Shown here: piece by piece, positions 26,555 through 37,738 of the stretch
How positions within the stretch are numbered: the first letter of the stretch is position 1
Layout of the letters: each line of letters opens with the position of its first letter
Assembly (NCBI GenBank): GCA_016178595.1
Contig: JACOSY010000046.1
Coordinates: 1-47,804 of the forward strand
From: Ignavibacteria bacterium
Lineage (GTDB): Bacteria > Bacteroidota > Ignavibacteria > UBA10030 > SZUA-254
Length of the DNA: 47,804 nucleotides
Direction of reading: 5' to 3'
Program-made: the position numbers and the translations under genes
The notes under the pieces: model-generated
Seen by the model: only the letters and a program-made list of their open reading frames with translations
Told to the model about the DNA's origin: nothing
The model's database searches: none

Positions 26555-27022
26555 ATGAGAAAGAAAACGGCAAGCAAAAGAATAATCATTCCCGATCCGA
26601 AGTACAACGACGTACTGGTTGCAAAATTCATTAACAGTGTCCTGAAGCAGGGGAAGAAACATCTCGCACGTCGGATCATCTATGATGCTTTCGATATCAT
26701 CGAGCAGCGAACGAAGTCGCCAGGCATCGACGTATTTAAGAAGGCGGTTCACAATGTGAAGCCAGTTCTTGAGATCCGTGCACGTCGAGTTGGTGGCGCG
26801 ACGTATCAGATCCCGACCGAGGTTCGTCAGGATCGTAGTATTGCGCTCGCAATTCGTTGGATCATTACGTATGCAAGCGACCGAAAAGACAAGTCAATGT
26901 CATTGAAGCTCGCGTCAGAATTCCTTGCTGCAGCGAATAACGAGGGAAATGCTGTAAAGAAGAAAGAAGACACCCACAAGATGGCAGAAGCGAACAAGGC
27001 GTTCGCCCACTTCAAGTGGTAG
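26555..27022 (+). CDS. rpsG: 30S ribosomal protein S7
   Basis: 155 residues with the S7 core (DPKYNDVLVAKFINSVLKQG, then KKHLARRIIYDAFDII; GGATYQIPTEVRQDRSIALA; KKKEDTHKMAEANKAFAHF). S7 nucleates the 30S head and contacts E-site tRNA; in E. coli it represses the str operon. The ATG follows the rpsL stop by 6 bases. Length equals the family norm (about 156). Confidence 0.97.
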   Translation: MRKKTASKRIIIPDPKYNDVLVAKFINSVLKQGKKHLARRIIYDAFDIIEQRTKSPGIDVFKKAVHNVKPVLEIRARRVGGATYQIPTEVRQDRSIALAIRWIITYASDRKDKSMSLKLASEFLAAANNEGNAVKKKEDTHKMAEANKAFAHFKW

Positions 27023-27075
27023 TTTCTCCCGCGCTTACACGTTAGAGAGTACTGCAGACTTTAATTACGACACCT

Positions 27076-29178
27076 ATGGCAAGAATATATCCATTAGAAC
27101 GGACACGAAACATCGGTATCATGGCACACATCGATGCGGGGAAGACCACAACGACTGAGCGAATTCTTTTCTACACGGGAGTTCTGCATCGGATGGGTGA
27201 GGTGCATGATGGCGCAGCGACGATGGATTGGATGGAACAAGAGAAAGAGCGGGGGATTACAATTACCAGCGCCGCAACGACGTGTTTCTGGAACAATCAC
27301 CGCATCAATATCATCGATACGCCGGGCCACGTCGATTTCACAGTCGAAGTCGAACGCTCGCTTCGCGTCCTTGATGGTGCTGTTGCACTGTTCTGTGCCG
27401 TTGGTGGTGTCGAACCACAGTCTGAGACTGTGTGGCGCCAGGCCGATAAGTATGGTGTGCCGCGATTAGCCTTCGTGAACAAGATGGATCGCGTGGGCGC
27501 TGATTTCTTTAATGTCATTGCGATGATGAAGAGCCGGCTCGGTGCGAATGCCGTACCGATCCAGATTCCCGTCGGTGAAGGCGATATATTCACCGGCTTC
27601 ATCGATCTTATCACGATGAAGGCGCGAATTTTCCACGAAGGCAACAAAGGTATAACGTGGGATGATATGGATATTCCTCACGATCTGCGGCGGCTTGCAC
27701 AAGAGTGTAGGACGAAGATGCTCGAAGCCGTCTCGGATGAGGACGATACGCTTCTCGAAAAATACCTTGAAGGAAAAGAGATTTCTCCGGCAGAAGTTCG
27801 GGCAGTTCTTCGCCGTGCATGTCTAAAGGTGAGTATCATTCCTGTTCTCTGTGGTTCTTCCTTTAAAAACAAGGGCGTGCAGGCTCTTCTTGATGCCGTC
27901 ATCGATTTTCTTCCATCGCCAAGCGATGTTTCTGCTGGCGAGATCACCGGTCATCACGTCAATATGAAGGATCACATCGTCCGAAAAGTGGATGACAAGG
28001 AAAAGGTGACGACGCTCGCGTTCAAGATTATGACGGACCCGTATGTCGGTCGATTGACATTCGTCCGGGTGTACACGGGTACGTTGGCAACGGGTTCGTA
28101 CATCTACAATACTACGTCCGAGCGGAAGGAACGTGTCGGTCGTCTTCTCCGCATGCACGCGAACCATCGCGAAGATATCGATGAGGCATACTCTGGTGAT
28201 ATCGTTGCCGTTGTCGGACTGAAGCATACCAAGACCGGCGATACACTCTGTGATGATAAAGATCCTATCGTTCTCGAGAAAATGGTGTTCCCCGAGCCTG
28301 TTATTTCCGTGGCAATAGAGCCCAAGACGAAGGCTGATCAGGAAAAGATGGGTGAAGCGCTCTCCAAGCTTGCTGACGAGGATCCGACGTTTCGGATTTC
28401 AACCAACGAAGAAACCGGTCAAACAATTATTAGCGGAATGGGCGAGCTTCACCTGGAAATCATCATCGATCGCATGAAGCGTGAATTCAGAGTCGAGGCC
28501 AATGTCGGTAAGCCGCAGGTTGCGTACAAAGAAACTATCCGCAAGAAAGTTACGCAGGAAGGAAAGTTTATCCGTCAGTCCGGTGGGCGTGGTCAGTTCG
28601 GTCATGTCTGGATTGAGCTTGAACCTAACGAAAAGGGTAAGGGTTACGAATTCGACAATGCAATCGTTGGCGGTGCCATTCCGAAAGAGTATATCAATCC
28701 GGTCTCTGAAGGCATCCAGGAAGCGATGCGCAATGGTGTTCTCGCCGGGTATCCGGTTGAAGATGTAAAGGTCAAGCTCATCGATGGTTCCTACCACGAC
28801 GTCGATTCATCCGAAATGGCGTTCAAGATCGCCGGCTCAATAGCTTTCAAAGAAGCCGCACGCAAGGCCCATCCCGTCCTTCTTGAGCCGATAATGGATG
28901 TCGAGGTGGTTACACCCGAAGAGTACATGGGTGATGTTATGGGTGACCTTAGCTCTCGCCGCGGCAAAATCGAAGGTCTTATGGCCCGCAAGGATGCTCA
29001 GGTTATTAAAGCGAAGGTTCCACTCTCAGAAATGTTTGGTTACTCGACAACACTGCGATCGATGACCCAGGGCCGCGCGATCTACACAATGCAATTCGGC
29101 TTTTATGAAGAAGTTCCGCAGAGTGTCTCCGATCAGATTATCGAAAAAGTCAAAGGTAAGGAAGCAATTCCGGCATAA
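27076..29178 (+). CDS. fusA: translation elongation factor G
   Basis: 700 residues. GTPase motifs: AHIDAGKTT (17-25), [16 protein letters not shown] (81-85) and NKMDR. Domains II-V follow in normal order, with the domain IV stretch [16 protein letters not shown] and the C-terminal [20 protein letters not shown]-type segment (here [20 protein letters not shown]). EF-G drives translocation of tRNA and mRNA and, with RRF, ribosome recycling. The C-terminus and length match canonical EF-G, not a tetracycline-protection paralog. Confidence 0.98.
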   Translation: MARIYPLERTRNIGIMAHIDAGKTTTTERILFYTGVLHRMGEVHDGAATMDWMEQEKERGITITSAATTCFWNNHRINIIDTPGHVDFTVEVERSLRVLDGAVALFCAVGGVEPQSETVWRQADKYGVPRLAFVNKMDRVGADFFNVIAMMKSRLGANAVPIQIPVGEGDIFTGFIDLITMKARIFHEGNKGITWDDMDIPHDLRRLAQECRTKMLEAVSDEDDTLLEKYLEGKEISPAEVRAVLRRACLKVSIIPVLCGSSFKNKGVQALLDAVIDFLPSPSDVSAGEITGHHVNMKDHIVRKVDDKEKVTTLAFKIMTDPYVGRLTFVRVYTGTLATGSYIYNTTSERKERVGRLLRMHANHREDIDEAYSGDIVAVVGLKHTKTGDTLCDDKDPIVLEKMVFPEPVISVAIEPKTKADQEKMGEALSKLADEDPTFRISTNEETGQTIISGMGELHLEIIIDRMKREFRVEANVGKPQVAYKETIRKKVTQEGKFIRQSGGRGQFGHVWIELEPNEKGKGYEFDNAIVGGAIPKEYINPVSEGIQEAMRNGVLAGYPVEDVKVKLIDGSYHDVDSSEMAFKIAGSIAFKEAARKAHPVLLEPIMDVEVVTPEEYMGDVMGDLSSRRGKIEGLMARKDAQVIKAKVPLSEMFGYSTTLRSMTQGRAIYTMQFGFYEEVPQSVSDQIIEKVKGKEAIPA

Positions 29179-29228
29179 CAATGGAATTGAAAACGTTTAT
29201 ACTCTCAGCTACGAAGGAGATCTAAACA

Positions 29229-30440
29229 ATGGCGAAAGAAAAATTTAACAGATCAAAACCTCACGTGAATGTGGGCACGATTGGTCACATCGACCATGGC
29301 AAGACGACGCTCACCGCTGCGATCACCATGACGTTGTCGAAAAAAGGTCTCGCGCAGGTTCGTACCTTTGACAGCATCGACAACGCGCCGGAAGAGCGCG
29401 AACGTGGTATCACAATCGCGGTCGCTCACGTTGAATACGAGACTGACAAGCGACACTATGCACACGTCGATTGCCCCGGTCACGCAGACTATATCAAAAA
29501 CATGATCACCGGTGCAGCCCAGATGGATGGCGCGATCCTCGTTGTTGCCGCGAATGACGGCCCTATGCCGCAGACACGTGAGCATATCCTGCTCGCCCGT
29601 CAGGTCGGCGTTCCCCGTATCGTCGTCTTCTTGAACAAGGTCGACATGGTTGATGATCCGGAACTCATTGAGCTTGTTGAAATGGAATTACGCGATCTTC
29701 TCAAGAAGTATGAATTCCCTGGCGATGAAATTCCCATCGTTCGTGGCAGTGCCCTGAAAGCGATGGAAGCTGCAGTTCGTGCAGACTCGAAGCCCGACGA
29801 TCCGGCTTTCAAACCGATCTTTGAGTTGATGAACGCTGTCGATAGTTACATCCCGATTCCGAAGCGTGATATTGACAAGCCCTTCCTGATGCCAATCGAG
29901 GATGTATTCTCGATTACCGGTCGTGGTACCGTTGGTACTGGCCGTGTCGAACGGGGTCGGGCAAAAGTCGGTGATGAAGTCGAGGTCATTGGTCTCGGTG
30001 CACATAAAAAGACTGTCATTACCGGCGCCGAGATGTTCCGCAAAGAACTTGATGAGGTGCAGGCAGGTGACAACGCCGGAATGCTTCTCCGCGGTGTTGA
30101 AAAGAACGAGCTGGAACGCGGTATGGTGATCGCCAAGCCCGGCTCGATCACACCACACAAAAAGTTCACTGCTCAGGTATACGTCTTGAAGAAAGAGGAA
30201 GGTGGACGTCATACCCCATTCTTCAACGGCTACCGCCCGCAGTTTTACTTCCGTACAACTGACGTGACTGGCGTTGCAACAATGCCGGCTGGAACCGAGA
30301 TGGTTATGCCGGGCGACAACGTTGACAATCTCAGCGTTGAGCTCATCGCACCGATCGCTATGGAAGAAGGACTCCGCTTCGCAATTCGCGAAGGGGGACA
30401 TACAGTTGGTGCAGGAGTCGTTACGAAGATTCTTGAATAA
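29229..30440 (+). CDS. tuf: translation elongation factor Tu
   Basis: 403 residues. GHIDHGKTT (19-27), [17 protein letters not shown] (80-84), NKVDM and GSALKA make a complete GTPase domain, and domains II and III end [14 protein letters not shown]-Tu brings aminoacyl-tRNA to the A site. It is about nine residues longer than E. coli EF-Tu, with the extra length near [26 protein letters not shown] precedes the ATG. This is the only tuf in the window; none lies in the upstream tRNA cluster. Confidence 0.98.
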   Translation: MAKEKFNRSKPHVNVGTIGHIDHGKTTLTAAITMTLSKKGLAQVRTFDSIDNAPEERERGITIAVAHVEYETDKRHYAHVDCPGHADYIKNMITGAAQMDGAILVVAANDGPMPQTREHILLARQVGVPRIVVFLNKVDMVDDPELIELVEMELRDLLKKYEFPGDEIPIVRGSALKAMEAAVRADSKPDDPAFKPIFELMNAVDSYIPIPKRDIDKPFLMPIEDVFSITGRGTVGTGRVERGRAKVGDEVEVIGLGAHKKTVITGAEMFRKELDEVQAGDNAGMLLRGVEKNELERGMVIAKPGSITPHKKFTAQVYVLKKEEGGRHTPFFNGYRPQFYFRTTDVTGVATMPAGTEMVMPGDNVDNLSVELIAPIAMEEGLRFAIREGGHTVGAGVVTKILE

Positions 30441-30470
30441 GATGACGTTAAGAGAGAAGGAACACACTTC

Positions 30471-30779
30471 GTGGCTGGACAAAAGATACGCATAAAACTG
30501 AAATCGTACGATCACGCGCTGATTGACAAGTCGGCGGAAAAGATCATCAAGACCGTGAAGTCAACCGGAGCGATCGTCTCCGGCCCGATTCCACTGCCAA
30601 CGAAGCGTACGTTGTACACCGTGCTCCGATCGCCTAATGTCGATAAAAAATCGCGTGAACAATTTGAAATGCGGTCCCATAAGCGCCTCATCGACATACT
30701 CAACTCGTCGAACCGGACGGTTGACTCGTTGATGAAACTTGAGCTTCCCGCTGGCGTCGATGTGGAGATAAAAGTTTAA
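30471..30779 (+). CDS. rpsJ: 30S ribosomal protein S10
   Basis: 102 residues starting at GTG 30471 ([20 protein letters not shown]), with GAGAAGGAA upstream. The family signature (RSHKRLIDI) and flexible loop ([15 protein letters not shown]) are present. S10 belongs to the 30S head and, as NusE, also binds NusB and NusG. It starts the S10 block 30 bases after tuf. A 99-base gap to rplC holds a weak GTGCT/AGCAC hairpin (about 30804-30820). Confidence 0.97.
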   Translation: MAGQKIRIKLKSYDHALIDKSAEKIIKTVKSTGAIVSGPIPLPTKRTLYTVLRSPNVDKKSREQFEMRSHKRLIDILNSSNRTVDSLMKLELPAGVDVEIKV

Positions 30780-30878
30780 GTCGTTAAGTTTTTCCAATCC
30801 GTACGTGCTTACTCTCAGCACTTCCGATCACTCTTCGTGGTCGAGATGACAGAGAATTCTTTACTCGTTGAAAGAACT

Positions 30879-31508
30879 ATGACTGGTATTCTCGGTAAAA
30901 AAATCGGCATGACAAGCATCTTCGACGAAAAGGGCGAATCAATTCCCTGTACTGTCATTGAGGCCGGTCCCTGCTTTGTTATTCAGATCAAAACAAAAGA
31001 GCGGGATGGATACGAAGCAATCCAGGTCGGCTTTGAGGAGAAGAAGGAGCGACTTCTGAATAAGCCTTTGAATGGCCACTTCAAAAAAGCAAACGTTACG
31101 CCTAAACGATTTCTCCGCGAATTCAAAGGCGTCGATGTCAGCAAGTACCAGGTTGGAGCAGAAATCAAAGTCGAATCACTCTTCGCCAAGGGCGATGTTG
31201 TCTCCGTGCAAGGGACATCGAAGGGGCGCGGCTTTCAGGGCGTCGTGAAACGACATCATTTCGGCGGCGGTTTCCGCACGCACGGCCAGAGTGATCGCGA
31301 GCGTGCACCCGGTTCTATCGGCTCAAGTTCCTATCCTTCCCGTGTTTTCAAAGGCATGAGGATGGCTGGACGGATGGGCGGAGAGAGGGTTACGGTAAAG
31401 AACCTTCGCATCTTGCAGGTGATTCCGGAATCGAACATCCTGTTGGTTCTCGGTTCTATCCCCGGGCATAATAATAGTTACGTCGAAATTCTCAAAGAAG
31501 AAACCTAA
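30879..31508 (+). CDS. rplC: 50S ribosomal protein L3
   Basis: 209 residues from the ATG at 30879 ([20 protein letters not shown]), which matches the family start; the frame extends to a GTG at 30837, but the extra 14 residues are not part of L3. The peptidyl-transferase-near loop [17 protein letters not shown] and [18 protein letters not shown] are conserved. L3 is an early 50S assembly protein. Confidence 0.96.
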   Translation: MTGILGKKIGMTSIFDEKGESIPCTVIEAGPCFVIQIKTKERDGYEAIQVGFEEKKERLLNKPLNGHFKKANVTPKRFLREFKGVDVSKYQVGAEIKVESLFAKGDVVSVQGTSKGRGFQGVVKRHHFGGGFRTHGQSDRERAPGSIGSSSYPSRVFKGMRMAGRMGGERVTVKNLRILQVIPESNILLVLGSIPGHNNSYVEILKEET

Positions 31509-31528
31509 ATTAGCTGGACTGCGAAATT

Positions 31529-32155
31529 ATGGAACTTGATGTCTATACAAAAGACGGTAAGGTGAGCGGACAAAAGGTCATGCTCTCACCGGAGATCTTT
31601 GAGATCGAGCCCAACGATCATGCCATTTACCAGGCAGTGACGACGTACCAGAGGAACCAGCGTCAGGGTACGCACAAGACAAAGACGTATGGCGAAGTGA
31701 GCGGCAGCGGCAAGAAGCTCTGGAAGCAAAAGCACACCGGTCGTGCGCGTATCGGTGCAGTCCGTTCGCCATTGTGGAAAGGCGGCGGAACGATCTTCGG
31801 ACCTGTGCCGCGCGATTACTCGCGCCAGTTGCCAAAGCAAATTCGTCAGCTTGCCCGCAAGTCGGCACTGAGCTACAAGGCGAAGGATGCAGCGATCAAG
31901 GTTGTTGAGGACTTCACATTTGATCAGCCGAAGACAAAAGAGATGGTAAGTATTCTCAACGTTCTCGAGTTGAGTGGTCGGAAAACTCTGCTTCTGGTCT
32001 CGAAGGCTGATCAGGCAGTGTGGAAATCCGGACGTAATATCGAGAATCTCAATATTGTCGAAGCGTCGAAGGCTTCAACGTACGAATTGCTGGACAACCA
32101 GATAGTGCTCATTCAAAAAAGCGCTGTGGAAGTTCTGGAAAGAACATTTGCGTAA
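31529..32155 (+). CDS. rplD: 50S ribosomal protein L4
   Basis: 208 residues. The extended loop that lines the peptide exit tunnel is recognisable (GTHKTKTYGEVSGSGKKLWK, then QKHTGRARIGAVRSPLWKGG) as is GGTIFGPVPRDY. L4 can repress the S10 operon in E. coli; no equivalent leader was identified here. It lies 20 bases after rplC and 9 before rplW. Confidence 0.96.
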   Translation: MELDVYTKDGKVSGQKVMLSPEIFEIEPNDHAIYQAVTTYQRNQRQGTHKTKTYGEVSGSGKKLWKQKHTGRARIGAVRSPLWKGGGTIFGPVPRDYSRQLPKQIRQLARKSALSYKAKDAAIKVVEDFTFDQPKTKEMVSILNVLELSGRKTLLLVSKADQAVWKSGRNIENLNIVEASKASTYELLDNQIVLIQKSAVEVLERTFA

Positions 32156-32164
32156 AAAGGTATT

Positions 32165-32455
32165 ATGACAGGAATCGTATTTCGTCCGATCGTCACGGAA
32201 AAATTGACGAACCTGCAGGACAAAGGAACCTATGCGTTCGAGGTCGATCCTCGCGCAAACAAAATTGAGATCGCACGCGCGATTTCCAAGAAGTTCAATG
32301 TCACTGTCATCGATGTTCGCACGATGAACTATAAAGGAAAAGCGAAGACGCAGATGACGAGGCGCGGACGATTCGAAGGGAAAACGACGCACTTCAAGAA
32401 AGCGATCGTCATACTGAAAGAGGGCGAATCAATCAACCTCTTTGAGAACATTTAA
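32165..32455 (+). CDS. rplW: 50S ribosomal protein L23
   Basis: 96 residues ([40 protein letters not shown]). L23 sits at the tunnel exit and is the docking site of trigger factor and SRP. Length is in the normal range. It is tightly packed between rplD and rplB. Confidence 0.95.
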   Translation: MTGIVFRPIVTEKLTNLQDKGTYAFEVDPRANKIEIARAISKKFNVTVIDVRTMNYKGKAKTQMTRRGRFEGKTTHFKKAIVILKEGESINLFENI

Positions 32456-32472
32456 GACGAAAGAACCGAGCA

Positions 32473-33300
32473 ATGGGCATTCGCATCCTCAGACCGAACA
32501 CACCGGGTACACGGTGGATGACTATTCCGAGCTTCGAAGAAATTACGAAGACGGAACCGGAGAAGTCTCTCATCGAGCCGCTCAAGAAAAGCGGTGGACG
32601 GAACACCAATGGTCATATTACGTCGCGCCATCGCGGCGGCGGGCATAAACGCTTCTATCGTATCATCGATTTCAAGCGCGACAAGCATGGCATGAACGCG
32701 AAAGTCACGGCTATCGAGTACGATCCGAACCGGTCTGCGCGCATTGCACTGCTTCAGTATGCAGACGGTGAAAAGCGCTATATCGTTGCACCGGAAGGAT
32801 TGAAAGCTGGAGAGACGATTTCGTCAGGTCCGCAAGCAGAAATTAAGGTTGGCAACGCGATGCCGCTCCAGAATGTTCCTGTTGGCACGTTCGTATACAA
32901 TCTTGAGCTCCGTCCTGGCAAGGGCGGTCAACTCGCGCGCAGTGCAGGCTCCTCCGTCCAGATGATGGCGAAGGAGGGTAAATTTGCGCAGCTGCGTTTA
33001 CCGTCCGGTGAGATTCGTAACGTTCCACTCGAGTGCTACGTGACAATTGGTGTTGCGAGTAACGGCGAACACGAGAACCTCAGTCTCGGCAAGGCCGGCC
33101 GCTCACGGTGGCTGGGAATTCGTCCGCAGTCGCGCGGTGTAGTCCAGAACCCCTGCGATCATCCGCATGGTGGTGGTGAAGGAAAATCCCCGCAGGGGAA
33201 TCCTCATCCGGTGTCGCCATGGGGCTGGCATACGAAAGGAAAGAAAACTCGGCATCACAAGTTGCAGTCGAACAAGTATATCGTTAAACGTCGAAAGTAA
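32473..33300 (+). CDS. rplB: 50S ribosomal protein L2
   Basis: 275 residues. [17 protein letters not shown] carries the conserved histidine needed near the peptidyl-transferase centre. Earlier motifs [19 protein letters not shown] and [14 protein letters not shown] are intact. L2 bridges the subunits and is among the most conserved 50S proteins. rpsS follows after 37 bases. Confidence 0.97.
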   Translation: MGIRILRPNTPGTRWMTIPSFEEITKTEPEKSLIEPLKKSGGRNTNGHITSRHRGGGHKRFYRIIDFKRDKHGMNAKVTAIEYDPNRSARIALLQYADGEKRYIVAPEGLKAGETISSGPQAEIKVGNAMPLQNVPVGTFVYNLELRPGKGGQLARSAGSSVQMMAKEGKFAQLRLPSGEIRNVPLECYVTIGVASNGEHENLSLGKAGRSRWLGIRPQSRGVVQNPCDHPHGGGEGKSPQGNPHPVSPWGWHTKGKKTRHHKLQSNKYIVKRRK

Positions 33301-33337
33301 TATTACTAGAACAAAATTGTCGTAAGAAAAATTCATT

Positions 33338-33628
33338 ATGAGCCGTTCGCTGAAAAAAGGTCCCTACATCGATCCGAAGCTCAACGAGAAGATCGAAGCA
33401 ATATCCAAGTCAGGCCAGAAGAAAGTCGTGAAGACATGGGCGCGATCATGCACCATTAGCCCCGACTTTGTCGGCCATACGTTTGCCGTTCACAACGGGA
33501 ATAAGTTCATACCGGTGTACGTCCACGAAAGCATGGTTGGACACAAGCTTGGAGAGTTCGCTCCGACCCGTATCTTCCGGACGCACCCGGGATTGAAGAG
33601 TGAGACGACAACAGGAACTGAAGGATAA
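33338..33628 (+). CDS. rpsS: 30S ribosomal protein S19
   Basis: 96 residues beginning [15 protein letters not shown] and containing [20 protein letters not shown] and LGEFAPTR. S19 pairs with S13 in the 30S head. Length is normal. It is followed 5 bases later by rplV. Confidence 0.97.
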   Translation: MSRSLKKGPYIDPKLNEKIEAISKSGQKKVVKTWARSCTISPDFVGHTFAVHNGNKFIPVYVHESMVGHKLGEFAPTRIFRTHPGLKSETTTGTEG

Positions 33629-33633
33629 GACCC

Positions 33634-34053
33634 ATGCTGGAAGCACGAGCAATCAATCGATATATCAATTCCTCACCCCGCAAGATGCGGCTGGTGATCG
33701 ATTTGATTCGCGGTAAGTCCGTTCCCGATGCACTCGCGATCCTCCATTTCTCGCCCAAGCATGCGGCGAAGGCTGCGGAAAAGACCGTGCGCTCGGCGGT
33801 TTCCAATCTCCAGAACAAAGACGAAGCTGGCCGGATTGAGACCGAATCGCTCTATATCAGCGAAGCGTTTGTCAATGAAGGTCCGAGTCTCAAGCGCATG
33901 CTTCCTGCGCCGATGGGTCGTGCGTATCGCATGGTCAAACGCTCCAACCACCTGACGGTTGTGATCACCCAGCGTCAACAGAAAGTGAAACAGGCTCCCA
34001 AGCCGAAGGCAGCTAAACCAACTTCTAAAAAAACCGAACAAGAACAGGAGTAA
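33634..34053 (+). CDS. rplV: 50S ribosomal protein L22
   Basis: 139 residues. Core motifs: [33 protein letters not shown] and the tunnel loop [20 protein letters not shown]. It is about 25 residues longer than E. coli L22 because of a Lys/Pro/Gln tail ([20 protein letters not shown]). That tail contains the AGGAG that serves rpsC. Confidence 0.96.
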   Translation: MLEARAINRYINSSPRKMRLVIDLIRGKSVPDALAILHFSPKHAAKAAEKTVRSAVSNLQNKDEAGRIETESLYISEAFVNEGPSLKRMLPAPMGRAYRMVKRSNHLTVVITQRQQKVKQAPKPKAAKPTSKKTEQEQE

Positions 34054-34055
34054 TC

Positions 34056-34694
34056 TTGGGACAGAAAGTTCATCCGATTGGTTTTCGTTTAGGCGTCCTC
34101 CGTTCGTGGGATTCGAACTGGTATGACGACAAAGACTTTGCCGGAAAACTTCAGGAAGACCTGAAGGTTCGTACCTACATTCAAAATAGACTGAAGAAGG
34201 CGGGCATTTCGAAAATTTTGATCGACCGAACTCCGAAGCGTGCAGTGATTACCATTCACACATCGCGCCCGGGTATCGTTATCGGCCGGAGTGGAAAAGA
34301 GATCTCTCAATTGGAAGAAGAACTCCGGCAAATCACCAATAAAGAAGTCAAGATTCTGATCCATGAGATCAAGCGGCCGGAGTTGGATGCCTTCTTGCTG
34401 GCGGAGAACATCGCAGGCCAGCTTGAAGGTCGCATGTCGTTCCGACGCGCCATGAAAATGACAATTACATCGGCGATGCGTATGGGTGCTGAAGGCGTTC
34501 GTGTTATGTGCGCTGGTCGACTGGGTGGAGCTGAAATTGCTCGCTCAGAACAGTACAAGGAAGGACGCATTCCACTTCACACCTTGCGGGCAGATATCGA
34601 TTACGCGCACGGCACGGCCAACACCATTTACGGTACAATCGGTGTCAAGGTGTGGATCTGCCGCGGGGAAGTCCTTGAGCGCGTCAATCGATAA
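34056..34694 (+). CDS. rpsC: 30S ribosomal protein S3
   Basis: 212 residues starting at TTG 34056 ([20 protein letters not shown]). AGGAG lies five bases before it, inside the end of rplV. KH domain [18 protein letters not shown] is clear, and the C-terminal [20 protein letters not shown] is conserved. S3 shapes the mRNA entry channel. The start is fixed by the family N-terminus. Confidence 0.96.
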   Translation: MGQKVHPIGFRLGVLRSWDSNWYDDKDFAGKLQEDLKVRTYIQNRLKKAGISKILIDRTPKRAVITIHTSRPGIVIGRSGKEISQLEEELRQITNKEVKILIHEIKRPELDAFLLAENIAGQLEGRMSFRRAMKMTITSAMRMGAEGVRVMCAGRLGGAEIARSEQYKEGRIPLHTLRADIDYAHGTANTIYGTIGVKVWICRGEVLERVNR

Positions 34695-34723
34695 CAAGAC
34701 TATTGTAAGGCTACGAGAAAACT

Positions 34724-35152
34724 ATGCTGTTACCAAAGAGAGTAAAGTATCGAAAGACCCAGCGCGGCAGGATGCGCGGGAAAGCGTCCCGAGGTGCAAC
34801 GGTCGCATTCGGTGATTTTGGATTGAAGGCACTCGAGCCTGGCTGGATTACCCAGCGCCAAATCGAGGCAGCCCGCGTTGCGCTGACCCGTCTCATGAAG
34901 CGCGAAGGGAAAGTATGGATTCGCATATTTCCCGACAAGCCCGTCACGAAAAAACCTGCTGAAACCCGAATGGGCAGCGGCAAGGGAGCGCCCGAATTCT
35001 GGGTTGCAGTCGTCAGGCCGGGTACGATCATGTTCGAGTTGGGTGGAATTGGAAAACTAGTCGCGGCCGAGGCAATGAACCTTGCAGCGCACAAACTCCC
35101 AATTAAAACGAGGATGGTCACGCGCCGGGAATACGAAGAAATAGCAGCATAA
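34724..35152 (+). CDS. rplP: 50S ribosomal protein L16
   Basis: 142 residues starting [40 protein letters not shown] and the [12 protein letters not shown]-like segment ([19 protein letters not shown]) are typical. L16 helps position A-site tRNA. rpmC follows after 15 bases. Confidence 0.97.
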   Translation: MLLPKRVKYRKTQRGRMRGKASRGATVAFGDFGLKALEPGWITQRQIEAARVALTRLMKREGKVWIRIFPDKPVTKKPAETRMGSGKGAPEFWVAVVRPGTIMFELGGIGKLVAAEAMNLAAHKLPIKTRMVTRREYEEIAA

Positions 35153-35167
35153 TTGGACGGAAGGGCT

Positions 35168-35407
35168 ATGAAGATTTTTGAGATTCGAGAATTACCGGAA
35201 GAAGAATTGGCAAAACGGATCCGAGATGAGGAAGAAAACCTCGTCAATCTGAAATTCCAAAAGGCAACGAGCCAATTGGAGAGTCCGATCCGTATTCGCT
35301 TAGTGCGTAGGGACATCGCGAAAATGAAGACTGTGTTCCACGAGCGGCAGATGAAAAAGGAACGCGAGGCTGCTGCTGTGCAGAAGACTGCATCGCTGCA
35401 GAAATAA
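35168..35407 (+). CDS. rpmC: 50S ribosomal protein L29
   Basis: 79 residues from ATG 35168 (MKIFEIRELPEEELAKRIRD), with GGAAGG upstream. A longer reading from TTG 35153 adds five residues and is less likely. The family core LVNLKFQKATSQLESPIRIR is present, with a longer basic C-terminal helix (MKKEREAAAVQKTASLQK) than E. coli L29 (63 residues). L29 lies by L23 at the tunnel exit. Confidence 0.94.
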   Translation: MKIFEIRELPEEELAKRIRDEEENLVNLKFQKATSQLESPIRIRLVRRDIAKMKTVFHERQMKKEREAAAVQKTASLQK

Positions 35408-35427
35408 TATTGGAAGTGTGAATCATT

Positions 35428-35685
35428 ATGGAAGAACGAGCGCAACGCAAAACGAGGGTCGGTAAAGTCGTCAGCAACAAAATGCAGAAGAGCATCGTCG
35501 TGGCGATCGAACGACGCGTCCCCCACCCTCTGTATCGAAAATATTTCACACGCACGACGAAGCTGATGGCGCACGATGAGAAACAGGAAGCGAACATCGG
35601 CGATGTCGTCAAGATCATGGAAACTCGCCCACTGAGCAGCCGCAAGCGGTGGCGTTTGGTCGAGGTTGTTGAAAAAGCAGAGTAA
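35428..35685 (+). CDS. rpsQ: 30S ribosomal protein S17
   Basis: 85 residues. [39 protein letters not shown] and [20 protein letters not shown] identify S17, an OB-fold protein that binds 16S rRNA early. Length equals the norm. Confidence 0.96.
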   Translation: MEERAQRKTRVGKVVSNKMQKSIVVAIERRVPHPLYRKYFTRTTKLMAHDEKQEANIGDVVKIMETRPLSSRKRWRLVEVVEKAE

Positions 35686-35704
35686 ATCGCACTGAGAAAT
35701 TATT

Positions 35705-36073
35705 ATGATTCAGGAAGAAACGAATCTGGTAGTTGCAGATAACTCGGGAGCGAAGAAGGTCCGTTGCATTCGCGTTCTCGGTGGACACGATCGCCGGTAC
35801 GCCGGTGTCGGCGACCTCATCGTCGTCTCCGTGAAAAGCGCGATCCCCGGGGCGGGTGTGAAAAAGGGAGAAGTCTCCCGTGCAGTCATCGTTCGCACGA
35901 AAAAAGAAACGCGCCGTCGCGATGGCTCGTTCATCCGCTTCGATGAGAATGCTGCTGTTCTTCTTAACGCTCAGGGCGAGCCGCGCGGAACGCGTATCTT
36001 CGGCCCTGTCGCACGTGAGCTGCGCGATAAAAATTATATGAAAATTATCTCCCTGGCACCGGAGGTGCTCTAA
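35705..36073 (+). CDS. rplN: 50S ribosomal protein L14
   Basis: 122 residues: [40 protein letters not shown] and [21 protein letters not shown]14 lies at the subunit interface and binds the silencing factor RsfS. Exactly the usual length. Confidence 0.97.
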   Translation: MIQEETNLVVADNSGAKKVRCIRVLGGHDRRYAGVGDLIVVSVKSAIPGAGVKKGEVSRAVIVRTKKETRRRDGSFIRFDENAAVLLNAQGEPRGTRIFGPVARELRDKNYMKIISLAPEVL

Positions 36074-36090
36074 GGAAAACGGATCGAGAA

Positions 36091-36414
36091 ATGAAAATTC
36101 ACAAGAACGATAATGTTACCGTCATAGCTGGAAATTCCCGCGGGAAAACCGGCAAGGTATTGAAGGTCTATCGTGATGATAGGCGTGTTATTGTCGAAGG
36201 AGTTAACATTATCCGGCGACATTCACGCCCATCGCAGCGGAACCCACAAGGTGGCATCGTCCAGAAGGAAGCACCGATCAGCGCCGCCAACATCATGGTG
36301 ATTTGCCCGAAGTGCAGCGAGCCGTCGCGCTTTGGCCACAAGCAGGTGTCGGATTCGACGACCGGCCGGAAGCACATGATGCGCGTATGCCGCAAATGCG
36401 AAGAAATGTTTTAA
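36091..36414 (+). CDS. rplX: 50S ribosomal protein L24 (zinc-ribbon form)
   Basis: 107 residues. The KOW motif lies near the start ([20 protein letters not shown]). The C-terminal half has C72/C75 and C100/C103 (CPKC ... CRKC), a zinc ribbon absent in E. coli L24 but found in many other bacteria. L24 initiates 50S assembly and lies near the tunnel exit. Confidence 0.96.
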   Translation: MKIHKNDNVTVIAGNSRGKTGKVLKVYRDDRRVIVEGVNIIRRHSRPSQRNPQGGIVQKEAPISAANIMVICPKCSEPSRFGHKQVSDSTTGRKHMMRVCRKCEEMF

Positions 36415-36431
36415 GGGAAAGTAGAGTACTC

Positions 36432-37097
36432 ATGGGAAAAGATAAAGGACGGAAGGCGGCCGCGAAAGAGGCCAAGCAATCTGCCGCAACGGAACAGCAC
36501 GTCGAAGAAAAGGGCACTACGCCGCGTCTTGAGGAGATGTTCAGAAAGCACATCATCAAGCAGATGATGGAGCGCTTTAACTACTCCAACGTTATGCAAG
36601 TGCCGAGAATGGAGAAGATTTCCGTTAACGTCGGCGTCGGTCAGGCAACGCAAGATGCAAAACTGCTTGATGTAGTGGCAAAGGACCTCGAGACGATTAT
36701 CGGTCAGAAACCCGTTCGGACGAATGCGAAAAAGGCGATTTCAAATTTTAAACTTCGCGAAGGCTTGCCCATCGGTGTTCGCGTGACACTGCGTCGCAAA
36801 CGGATGTACGAGTTCATGGATCGCTTCATCAACATTGCGGTTCCGCGTATTCGCGACTTCCGCGGCTTTTCAGATAAGTCGTTCGATGGTCGTGGCAATT
36901 ACACGGTCGGCATTAAAGAGCACATTATTTTCCCGGAAATCGATGTCGATAAGGTGACGAAGGTGTTCGGTATGGACATCAGCTTCGTTACGACGGCGCT
37001 CACCGACCAGGAAGCGTATGAACTTCTCAAGTTCTTCGGTCTGCCGTTCGTCAAGCGGCAAGAAACAATTGAACAACCAAAAACCACTCAAAGCTGA
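36432..37097 (+). CDS. rplE: 50S ribosomal protein L5 with N-terminal extension
   Basis: 221 residues from ATG 36432, compared with about 180 for usual L5. The core begins at [20 protein letters not shown] and includes [54 protein letters not shown] and [11 protein letters not shown]. The first ~32 residues ([20 protein letters not shown], then [12 protein letters not shown]) are charged and probably disordered; a short tail ([13 protein letters not shown]) also extends the end. L5 binds 5S rRNA and bridge B1b. The frame runs upstream to 36303, but that part overlaps rplX and is not real. Confidence 0.94.
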   Translation: MGKDKGRKAAAKEAKQSAATEQHVEEKGTTPRLEEMFRKHIIKQMMERFNYSNVMQVPRMEKISVNVGVGQATQDAKLLDVVAKDLETIIGQKPVRTNAKKAISNFKLREGLPIGVRVTLRRKRMYEFMDRFINIAVPRIRDFRGFSDKSFDGRGNYTVGIKEHIIFPEIDVDKVTKVFGMDISFVTTALTDQEAYELLKFFGLPFVKRQETIEQPKTTQS

Positions 37098-37111
37098 GAT
37101 AGGAGATTTCT

Positions 37112-37297
37112 TTGGCACGATTAGCGATGGTTGTTAAGGCGAAGAAGACGCCAAAGTTCGCGGTGCGCAAGCACAACCGCTGCAATATTTGCGGCCGGCC
37201 AAGGGCATATTACCGGAAGTTCGGCATCTGCCGTCTTTGCTTTCGGAAGATGGCCCTCGACGGCAAAATTCCTGGAATTCTGAAAGCCAGCTGGTAA
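37112..37297 (+). CDS. rpsN: 30S ribosomal protein S14 (zinc type)
   Basis: 61 residues starting at TTG 37112, with TAGGAGA upstream. Cys pairs C24/C27 and C40/C43 (CNICGRP ... CRLCFRK) form the zinc site of the short S14 form. It ends GILKASW, as usual. S14 is a late 30S head protein. Confidence 0.96.
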   Translation: MARLAMVVKAKKTPKFAVRKHNRCNICGRPRAYYRKFGICRLCFRKMALDGKIPGILKASW

Positions 37298-37315
37298 GGA
37301 GTTGCGAAAGAACCT

Positions 37316-37711
37316 ATGAATACGACCGACCCAATTTCAGATTATCTCACACGGCTGCGGAATGCAATTCGCGCACGGCACAAGAGACTCGATGTTCCTG
37401 CGTCGAATCTCAAGCGCGCGATTACAGGCATTCTCGTTCAGGAGAAATACATCGGCGGATACACGGAAATTACGGACAATAAACAAGGCATTATTCGCAT
37501 CACGCTGAAAACGTCCGATGGGGCTAATGCGATTACAGGTTTGAAGCGCATCAGCAAACCCGGTCTCAGGATGTATGCAAATGCTCGGGAGATTCCTCGT
37601 GTCATGAATGGATTGGGTATCGCCATCATCTCGACGTCGAAGGGAGTCATGACGGGCAATGACGCAAGAGCGCAGGGCGTTGGGGGCGAAGTTCTCGCCG
37701 AGATTTGGTAA
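37316..37711 (+). CDS. rpsH: 30S ribosomal protein S8
   Basis: 131 residues. [40 protein letters not shown] and [18 protein letters not shown] identify S8. It binds helix 21 of 16S rRNA and in E. coli represses the spc operon. Length is normal. Confidence 0.97.
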   Translation: MNTTDPISDYLTRLRNAIRARHKRLDVPASNLKRAITGILVQEKYIGGYTEITDNKQGIIRITLKTSDGANAITGLKRISKPGLRMYANAREIPRVMNGLGIAIISTSKGVMTGNDARAQGVGGEVLAEIW

Positions 37712-37738
37712 TATTTTTATTGATCGAAGGAGATTAAT

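Noticed and set aside
29688-30515. 275-codon antisense frame over tuf
   Set aside because: Shadow of tuf, with no ribosome site or family features.
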